Of a stretch of DNA of 19,657 nucleotides, positions 15,064-19,657 are shown one piece after another. The stretch's first letter is position 1; the number at the start of each line of letters is the position of its first letter. The DNA is from JBLIOB01 sp047639575 (GTDB taxonomy: Bacteria; Bacteroidota; Bacteroidia; Flavobacteriales_D; Parvicellaceae). The notes below the pieces were generated by a model, which searched no databases, was not told the origin of the DNA, and saw only the letters and a list, made by a program, of their open reading frames with translations. The position numbers and the translations under genes were made by a program. The stretch is from contig JBLIOB010000047.1 in the NCBI GenBank assembly GCA_047639575.1, positions 1-19,657 on the forward strand, given 5' to 3'.

Positions 15064-15735
15064 ATGAAAGAATATTTAAAGCCCGCATTTTACATTGACT
15101 CAGACCATGAAGGAATTATTGCGTTAGCTAATTCAATTCTAAATGCTGATTCAGTTCAAGAGGATAGTACAGAATCAAATACTGTAAAAGCAATAAAACT
15201 TTATCTACATGTTCGAGATGCGTATTTCTATGATCCATATAAGATTGATCTAAGAGATGACACGTTAAAGGCGAGCCATTTATTAACCAGGTCTTATGGC
15301 TACTGCGGTGAGAAAGCTTGTCTGCTGGCAGCATTAGGGCGCGCATCCGGAATCCCTTCTCGATTAGCTTTTGCAAGAGTAACGAATCACATTGGTACTT
15401 CTAAACTAGAAGAACTGCTGAAATCTAATGAGCTGGTTTTTCATGGGACTACGGAGTTTTATTTAAATCAGAAATGGGTGAAATGTACACCTGCTTTTAA
15501 TTCTAGCCTCTGTGATAAATTAGGAGTTGAACCATTAGAATTTAACGGAGTAGATGACTCAATTTTTCAAGAGTTCAATAAGGGTGGCGGAAAATACATG
15601 GAGTATACCCATGATTATGGAAGTTTTGCCGACTTGCCTAAAGATTTGATGATGTCAGAATTAGAGAAGTTCTATCCTCACGTTTTTGAGTTAAAAGGGA
15701 TTAGAACGCCAGAAGCGTACTTTATTATTGATTAG
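15064..15735 (+). CDS. soluble transglutaminase-like protein
   Basis: 223 residues with no signal or TM. The conserved block SYGYCGEKACLLAALGRASG, then IPSRL, places the catalytic Cys at residue 81 and matches transglutaminase-like cysteine peptidases. His127 in FHGTTEFYLNQKWVKCTPAFN is the second triad residue. The third, often an Asp in a DPT motif, is replaced here by CTPAFN (Asn146 or a nearby residue), a variant of the same loop. It differs from its upstream neighbour in the motifs around the triad, so it is not a simple duplicate. Function unknown; it probably shares a transcript with that gene. Confidence 0.8.
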   Translation: MKEYLKPAFYIDSDHEGIIALANSILNADSVQEDSTESNTVKAIKLYLHVRDAYFYDPYKIDLRDDTLKASHLLTRSYGYCGEKACLLAALGRASGIPSRLAFARVTNHIGTSKLEELLKSNELVFHGTTEFYLNQKWVKCTPAFNSSLCDKLGVEPLEFNGVDDSIFQEFNKGGGKYMEYTHDYGSFADLPKDLMMSELEKFYPHVFELKGIRTPEAYFIID

Positions 15736-15826
15736 TCTTTTTGTTGATTAATTACTTGAATAAATGTCAATAAAGGCATGCGAGTAGTATGATCCTTTTT
15801 AACTTTACATCCTAAACGCAAATGAT

Positions 15827-16588
15827 ATGATCGTACTTCTTTCGCCAGCCAAATCTCTAGACTTTGAAGCAAAAGCACATGTATCAAAGCATACCGAAGC
15901 TAAGTTCCTGCAAGAATCTGAGTATTTAGTTAAGAAATTAAAGAAGTATTCTGCTCAGAAAATTGGCAAGTTGATGCACATAAGTCCAGCCTTGTCTGAT
16001 TTGAACCATCAGCGGTTTCAGGAGTGGTCGTTGCCGTTTGATGTCAATAATTCCAAACAAGCGGCACTAGCATTTAGAGGAGACGTCTATAGAGGCTGGT
16101 CAGCTACAACCATGAGTGAAGAAGATTTAGATTTTGCTCAGGACCATGTTCGGATCTTATCAGGATTGTATGGGATTATCAAACCGCTGGATTTAATTCA
16201 GCCGTATCGTTTAGAAATGGGTTCTAAGTTTGTAGTAACACCTACGGTTAAAAACCTGTATGCGTTTTGGAAGAAAAAATTAACCGCTCATCTGAATGAC
16301 GAAGTAGACGGGGCAATAATCGTAAACCTAGCATCTTCAGAGTATTTCAAGTCGCTCAATGCGAATGAAGTAAAAGGAACGATCATCACTCCGATCTTCA
16401 AAGACTTTAAAAATGAAGAGTACAAGATCATAATGACCTATGCTAAAATAGCCAGAGGTTTAATGACCAGGTTTATAGTCACTAACCGAATAACTGAGGT
16501 CGAACAAATTAAAGCGTTCGATACAGACGGCTACTTATACAATGACGTTGAATCAAACGGAAATGACTGGGTGTTTACCAGAGGCTAG
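15827..16588 (+). CDS. yaaA: peroxide stress protein YaaA
   Basis: Member of the YaaA/DUF328 family, which in E. coli limits free iron and oxidative damage during peroxide stress and binds DNA. The 253 residues cover the whole family length. Diagnostic motifs appear in order: LLSPAKSLDFE (4-14), ALAFRGDVYRGW (about 83-94), RILSGLYGIIKPLDLIQPYR then LEMG (about 113-136), NLASSEYFKSL, and PIFKDFKNEEYK with MTYAKIARGLMTRFIV. Its TAG stop overlaps the TAG of the converging gene in a shared CTAG. msrB nearby also deals with oxidative damage, though they are not in one operon. Confidence 0.96.
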   Translation: MIVLLSPAKSLDFEAKAHVSKHTEAKFLQESEYLVKKLKKYSAQKIGKLMHISPALSDLNHQRFQEWSLPFDVNNSKQAALAFRGDVYRGWSATTMSEEDLDFAQDHVRILSGLYGIIKPLDLIQPYRLEMGSKFVVTPTVKNLYAFWKKKLTAHLNDEVDGAIIVNLASSEYFKSLNANEVKGTIITPIFKDFKNEEYKIIMTYAKIARGLMTRFIVTNRITEVEQIKAFDTDGYLYNDVESNGNDWVFTRG

Positions 16589-17019
16589 TAAAGACCGTAT
16601 CCTCCGCCATCCATAGACATCCAAGCATATCCAATTACCCAAAGGCCTAATTTAATAATGGAAAAAATGAATACGGTTTTGCCCACTTTTTTCAAAGCCC
16701 TAAAACCCTGTGACATTGATTCTTGGTCATTTGAAAGAATGGCGTGATTAATTCTGCCGCTAAATTTGAAGCCGCCTAAAATTGGAATAATAAAAATTGC
16801 AGTTGATCCAATTCCTAGAACATTAGTTACTATGTCGATGATTGAGAAGTAGCCGTGGAAAAAGTTCATGAGCATACTATATAAGCCATTTAACGTGAGT
16901 ATGCCTACCCATACTAAAGCCAAAATAGCGCCCATTTTAATTGCCCGAGCTGACATTGAAAGGTTGTTAACTGTGTTTTGAGATAAACCTTCGTTAAGTG
17001 ATTGAGTTGTGTTTTCCAT
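16585..17019 (-). CDS. small multi-TM protein, DUF5362-like
   Basis: 144 residues with a polar N-terminus (MENTTQSLNEGLSQN), an RAIKMGAILALVW motif opening the first helix, and about four hydrophobic segments ending IFSIIKLGLWVIGYAW. The shape (Ser-rich start, ARA-x-x-x-G, helices, Gly-rich end) resembles the gene just upstream, so the two are probably distant paralogues. It starts 13 nt after that gene's stop, in the same operon. DUF5362 membership is a guess from overall pattern; no function is known. Confidence 0.62.
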   Translation of the reverse strand: MENTTQSLNEGLSQNTVNNLSMSARAIKMGAILALVWVGILTLNGLYSMLMNFFHGYFSIIDIVTNVLGIGSTAIFIIPILGGFKFSGRINHAILSNDQESMSQGFRALKKVGKTVFIFSIIKLGLWVIGYAWMSMDGGGYGLY

Positions 17020-17032
17020 AAATCTAATTTAA

Positions 17033-17491
17033 TTAAAATCTTCCAAAACTATTACCAAATGCTAAACCGAAAAAAACCATGACGATAGCCACAATAATAA
17101 TTAAGGCCAAACTAATAATTGTTGCAATGCCAGTTAAAGTAAAATAACTACTTAGTTTTTCCATTGCGCTTTCTAATGCCATCGAATTATGCATCTGAAC
17201 TGCTTTTGCAGCGGAGAAACTAAATTGCATTAATTTGATGAAACAAATAAGTATTAAAACATACAGGGCAATTCCAGCCAGCATCATGAAAAACATCTGT
17301 GGAGCTTGGCCAATCATGGCAATAGATGTTAATAACGCGAATAAGGAGATTAGCAAATAAATTCCGATGCAACATATTCCAACAATTGAAATAAATTTTC
17401 CCCAGCCTGCTGCCTTACCTAAGGCCTGCATAGCTCTTGGTGACAAACCCATCCCGGGAGTGCTAGCCACGTTTCCGTCTAATGTTTCCAT
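17033..17491 (-). CDS. small multi-TM protein, DUF5362-like
   Basis: 152 residues from the ATG at 17491. An in-frame ATG 15 codons upstream (17536) exists, but the intervening peptide is unlike a protein N-terminus, and the duplicate of this region at 18036-18104 aligns with the later start. The protein begins METLDGNVASTPGMGLSPRA, then ALGKAAGWGKFISIVG, several helices (about 32-60, 65-85, 115-145) and ends GLAFGNSFGRF. The W-x-KF opening of the first helix is typical of DUF5362-type Bacteroidota proteins. First gene of a two-gene minus-strand operon. A truncated paralogue of its 5' end lies at 17983-18067. Confidence 0.65.
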   Translation of the reverse strand: METLDGNVASTPGMGLSPRAMQALGKAAGWGKFISIVGICCIGIYLLISLFALLTSIAMIGQAPQMFFMMLAGIALYVLILICFIKLMQFSFSAAKAVQMHNSMALESAMEKLSSYFTLTGIATIISLALIIIVAIVMVFFGLAFGNSFGRF

Positions 17492-17521
17492 GCTCTTAAT
17501 TCCTTTGATTTCGATAAAGGA

Positions 17522-17577
17522 ATGAAAAATAATCATGAACAGCCATATTGTGTGGATAACTATTGTTCGCGAATAAT
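17522..17577 (+). pseudogene. short degraded copy of the 5' end of the 18098 gene
   Basis: Removing one A from the run after ATG (17522) gives the peptide MKIIMNSHIVWITIVRE and a stop. It resembles (V)KISTNIHSRWVGVII of the small ORF at 18098. The neighbouring bases align as well, so this looks like the leftover of a second copy of that gene. The evidence is short and depends on the flanking similarity. Confidence 0.4.
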
Positions 17578-17602
17578 TTCATAATTTATGTTAAACCTTA
17601 GA

Positions 17603-17610
17603 TATTTTTG
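17603..17610 (+). promoter_or_regulatory. possible -7 box for gene 17650
   Basis: TATTTTTG matches TAnnTTTG and lies 39 nt before the ATG. No convincing -33 box is visible at the right distance, so this is tentative. Confidence 0.3.
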
Positions 17611-17649
17611 TTTTCTTTGAATCTATAAAACCCTAAAAACGAAAATAAA

Positions 17650-17967
17650 ATGTCAGAAGAAGAAAAAGTAGCAGCAGCGCCAGAAGTAGCACCAGCAGCA
17701 ACAACAGTTAAAGAAAAAGCTCCCGGGGCTATGATGGCCCTTGTATTTGGTATTATTGCTTGGGTTACCTGCTGGGGGCCAATTGGTATTATATTTGGAT
17801 TTTTAGCTCTCGGAAAAGCGGGAAAAGCGAAAAAAGCTTTTGCAGCAAACCCTGAGAAATATAATAGTCCCAAAGTCTTCACTATCATTGGAAAGATAGG
17901 CGGTTGGCTTGGAATCGTATTTGGTATAATCGACACAATTTGGTTGGTAATGATGATGATGGGTTAA
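17650..17967 (+). CDS. small two-TM protein, DUF4190/CCC-motif-like
   Basis: 105 residues. An Ala/Pro/Glu N-terminus (residues 1-25) precedes helix one (MMALVFGIIAWVTCWGPIGI), a Gly/Lys/Ala loop (ALGKAGKAKKAFAANPEKY) and helix two (GKIGGWLGIVFGIIDTIWLV), ending in a run of Met. The layout of two helices around a basic amphipathic loop resembles DUF4190 or CCC-motif membrane proteins of Bacteroidota, which have no known function. It has its own upstream region, divergent from the DUF5362-like operon, and a weak terminator follows. Confidence 0.65.
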   Translation: MSEEEKVAAAPEVAPAATTVKEKAPGAMMALVFGIIAWVTCWGPIGIIFGFLALGKAGKAKKAFAANPEKYNSPKVFTIIGKIGGWLGIVFGIIDTIWLVMMMMG

Positions 17968-17982
17968 ATCTCATTATTGTTT

Positions 17983-18067
17983 TGATCAGTTAACTACTAA
18001 ATAGTAGCATTTTTTGTGTAAGGTTCATTTCTGATGTGCTAGCGGTATTTCCATCCAGTGCTTCGAT
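17983..18067 (-). pseudogene. truncated paralogue of the DUF5362-like gene (first ~25 codons)
   Basis: On the minus strand from 18067 the frame reads IEALDGNTASTSEMNL and stops after 25 codons. It aligns to METLDGNVASTPGMGL at the start of the gene at 17491. The surrounding 69 bases (18036-18104 versus 17460-17528) align without gaps, 50 of 69 identical by my count. The start position carries ATC where the intact gene has ATG. No membrane helices follow, so it is a relic. Confidence 0.65.
17994..18015 (+). terminator. weak terminator after gene 17650
   Basis: CTACTA and TAGTAG can pair around a short AA loop, followed by CA and six T. The stem is short and AT-rich, so activity is uncertain. 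Confidence 0.35.
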
Positions 18068-18097
18068 CCTCAAAATAGATTTAGTTTCGATAAGGGA

Positions 18098-18241
18098 GTG
18101 AAAATAAGCACAAACATCCATAGTAGGTGGGTTGGAGTAATTATAGGTTTAGTTCTGCCTATCCTTTCATATGTGATGTTGTTTTTGGCGTCACCTTCTA
18201 CGGAAGGGATAGAGAATGCAGTTGACCATGCACACGACTAA
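18098..18241 (+). CDS. 47-residue one-TM protein
   Basis: A GTG at 18098 opens 47 codons: a short basic start (KISTNIHSRW), one strong hydrophobic helix (VGVIIGLVLPILSYVMLFLA), and an acidic, His-containing tail ending ENAVDHAHD. A clear terminator begins 21 bases after the stop. The GTG aligns with an ATG in the duplicated copy at 17522, which supports it as the start. The tail is loosely similar to LDKAMDHPHEE in the 12767-13195 protein, which may be chance. Function unknown. Confidence 0.55.
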   Translation: MKISTNIHSRWVGVIIGLVLPILSYVMLFLASPSTEGIENAVDHAHD

Positions 18242-18261
18242 TTAGTTTAGTTAAAACATTG

Positions 18262-18295
18262 AACCTCGTTTGATTCTTTCAAACGGGGTTTTTTT
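18262..18295 (+). terminator. terminator after the 47-codon gene
   Basis: AACCTCGTTTGA (18262-18273) pairs with TCAAACGGGGTT (18279-18290), with one G-U and a 5-base loop, and continues into seven T. It supports real transcription of the small gene at 18098-18241. Confidence 0.85.
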
Positions 18296-18345
18296 GTGCC
18301 TATTTTTTCCTGGAATATAGTATTCATTTAATTATCTTAGAAGTT

Positions 18346-18786
18346 ATGAACGATCAAGTAATTGACTACTTCCAGCCAGATTTTGGTGGGAAAAAGAAGA
18401 GAGGGACTACGTTAGGCATAGTAGGTATGTGTTTGGCTATAGTCGGTTTAGTTTCAGCCTTGTTCACCTCTTCACTTTACTTTCAACTAGGGTTTGCTGC
18501 TGCTCTGCTTCCGGGGATTATATCTCTGACAGGTTTGGGGCTCTCTATTGCTGGGAAAATAATTTCTTCAGGAATAGGCTTTGGTAATGGTTATGGACTT
18601 GCAGGAATTATCATCGCGCCTTTTGGGGTTGTGGTGTTTTTAGTGATGTTTGGAATTTCCTACCAAATGGCTATCGTTATTAATACACTTGAACGGTCCA
18701 TGTATGATAATTCTTGGTCCAGTGATTCTTTTGATGATAAGATGAAAGAGGACCAGGAGAAGTCAAGTAATAATGAAAATGATTAG
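18346..18786 (+). CDS. multi-TM small protein A of a tandem trio
   Basis: 146 residues. A polar start (MNDQVIDYFQPDFGGKKKRG) leads into GTTLGIVGMCLAIVGLVSAL, then more hydrophobic segments and the motif GFGNGYGLAGIIIAPFG near residues 80-100, followed by a further helix and a highly acidic C-terminal tail. About four TM helices are expected. The order of motifs (basic KGK or KKR, G-x-x-G-x-x-L-(A/S)-I, then an N-G-x-x-(L/I)-A motif before the last helix) is repeated in the next two genes. Gly-rich hydrophobic protein of unknown function; DUF4190-like is possible. Confidence 0.68.
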   Translation: MNDQVIDYFQPDFGGKKKRGTTLGIVGMCLAIVGLVSALFTSSLYFQLGFAAALLPGIISLTGLGLSIAGKIISSGIGFGNGYGLAGIIIAPFGVVVFLVMFGISYQMAIVINTLERSMYDNSWSSDSFDDKMKEDQEKSSNNEND

Positions 18787-18788
18787 AG

Positions 18789-19202
18789 ATGGATTTTGAC
18801 TCCAATATATTAGATCAGCAGGATGAAACGGCTATCATCAAACGAAAAGGAAAACAATTTGGTCTTATCGGATTGATTCTTTCCATCGGTTCAGTGCTGA
18901 TATTTCTTGGTTCAATACTCCTAGCAGGAATAACAGGTAGTAATTATATGATGCTTATTCCTTATCCGATAATTATTACTGCCTTTATCTGTGGAATTTA
19001 TGGCAAATCATTAACTAAGCCGATTAAAGCTGGAAATGGTGCTGCTTTAGCAACCATAATTATATCTCCTATTGTTTTGTTTTATGGATCTGTTATGATA
19101 TTCGCTGCCGTTGAAGAATTGAATTCGTACGGAAATAACGACAGTATACTTTATGATGACGCGTACTATGAAGACGATGCGTTTAACTGGGAAGATTATT
19201 GA
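18789..19202 (+). CDS. multi-TM small protein B of a tandem trio
   Basis: 137 residues, starting 2 nt after the previous stop. The N-terminus MDFDSNILDQQDETAIIKRK is acidic and then basic. Next comes QFGLIGLILSIGSVLIFLGS, two central segments (YMMLIPYPIIITAFICGIYG), the motif KAGNGAALATIIISPIV, and a very acidic Asp/Glu/Tyr tail (DDAYYEDDAFNWEDY). It shares motif order with its neighbours, so it is a paralogue, and is probably co-transcribed and translationally coupled with gene A. Function unknown. Confidence 0.68.
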   Translation: MDFDSNILDQQDETAIIKRKGKQFGLIGLILSIGSVLIFLGSILLAGITGSNYMMLIPYPIIITAFICGIYGKSLTKPIKAGNGAALATIIISPIVLFYGSVMIFAAVEELNSYGNNDSILYDDAYYEDDAFNWEDY

Positions 19203-19226
19203 TTCGGGATGTGAGATTATTCTCAA

Positions 19227-19523
19227 ATGGAACTGGATAGCCAGATTGCCAAAGGAAAACTCTTTGGTGGCTTGGGACTAACTTTGTCCATTGTTACCAT
19301 CATAATAAATGTTGCCGTTGCGGTTGCTGTTTTGGAGTATCACGGTAAATATGTTGCCATCATTCCAGCTATTTCAGGTTTGTCAGGATTGCCCCTTTCT
19401 TTAATAGGTCGAGCTGTTGCATCAAAAGCAGGAGTAAGTAATGGTCTTGCAATTGCTGGGTTCATGGTTGGTCTATTCGCTATGAGTCATGCGGGCGTCT
19501 TGATGTATTTTGCGTTTGAGTAA
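19227..19523 (+). CDS. multi-TM small protein C of a tandem trio
   Basis: 98 residues, the shortest of the trio and without an acidic tail. It starts MELDSQIAKGKLFGGLGLTL, has a first helix (TLSIVTIIINVAVAVAVL), a central segment (YVAIIPAISGLSGLPLSLIG) and the motif GVSNGLAIAGFMVGLF followed by the last helix. The motif layout matches genes A and B. It follows gene B by 24 nt on the same strand. I see no terminator after it within the window. Function unknown. Confidence 0.66.
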   Translation: MELDSQIAKGKLFGGLGLTLSIVTIIINVAVAVAVLEYHGKYVAIIPAISGLSGLPLSLIGRAVASKAGVSNGLAIAGFMVGLFAMSHAGVLMYFAFE

Positions 19524-19657
19524 GAAATGTAAAAAGGAATATTGAACAGTAGAACACTGAATTAGGGAACATCGAGCGTATCACCAAAGGCCGAAAGCCA
19601 CATGAAAATTAAGTGATTCGAGAACCTTCTTGTCCCACTCCGAAGACCGAAGCAAAT

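Noticed and set aside
17492..17536. Earlier ATG for the DUF5362-like gene
   Set aside because: The 15-residue extension does not resemble the N-terminus of such proteins, and the duplicated copy diverges in this part, whereas similarity at the protein level begins at METLDG.
17598..17936. Minus-strand 112-codon frame opposite gene 17650
   Set aside because: It is the antisense of a clear membrane-protein gene, and its Ala/Pro-rich content reflects that gene's Gly/Ala-rich codons.
19524..19657. Search for a tRNA, repeat or terminator at the right end
   Set aside because: Only a tiny GGC/GCC hairpin is visible; no cloverleaf, T-run or ORF.

Overview
The window reads as chromosome of a low-GC Bacteroidota bacterium, most likely in or near the Flavobacteriales. 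The pointers are an S1 ribosomal protein with the long acidic N-terminus and Lys/Gly tail usual in that phylum, a LolD-type ATPase beside a TIGR02757 protein, a MauE/thioredoxin fusion, many short lipoproteins, A/T-rich leaders without Shine-Dalgarno sequences, and a good Bacteroidota promoter (TTTTG, 19-nt spacer, TACATTTG) in front of sucC. I assign no species.

Layout. 1-1837: 3' part of rpsA with its terminator. 1932-3254: a membrane-anchored TPR-like protein and a small lipoprotein, convergent and abutting. 3255-4450: an unexplained stretch, then an SPFH/prohibitin gene whose lipoprotein signal peptide lies in another frame and lacks an ATG. 4534-7793: a minus-strand run of alpha/beta hydrolase, lolD-like ATPase, TraB/GumN protein and TIGR02757 protein. 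7911-9122: sucC with its own promoter and terminator. 9271-11890: an LptF/LptG permease, a MauE/thioredoxin fusion and a small Cys-rich lipoprotein, all on minus. 11891-12366: a gap holding a diverged 3' relic of a second sucC and a strong terminator. 12367-13533: three tandem paralogous one-TM proteins of unknown function. 13587-16588: msrB, two adjacent transglutaminase-fold genes and yaaA. 16585-19523: an accessory block of small hydrophobic multi-TM proteins, with a degraded duplicated module and a 47-codon gene at 18098-18241. The last 134 bases hold nothing I recognise.

The core genes serve translation (rpsA), the TCA cycle (sucC), envelope lipid and lipoprotein traffic (lptF/G, lolD) and oxidative-stress repair (msrB, yaaA). 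Three observations stand out. First, three minus-strand genes, plus the detached SPFH signal peptide, lack ATG/GTG/TTG exactly where homology or paralogy puts the start, and carry ATT or ATA there. Second, a sucC tail relic sits 3 kb from intact sucC. Third, two related modules about 0.6 kb apart appear to have each lost the gene that the other kept. The small-membrane-protein families at 12367-13533 and 18346-19523 are the best candidates for an undescribed system, but the sequence alone gives them no function.
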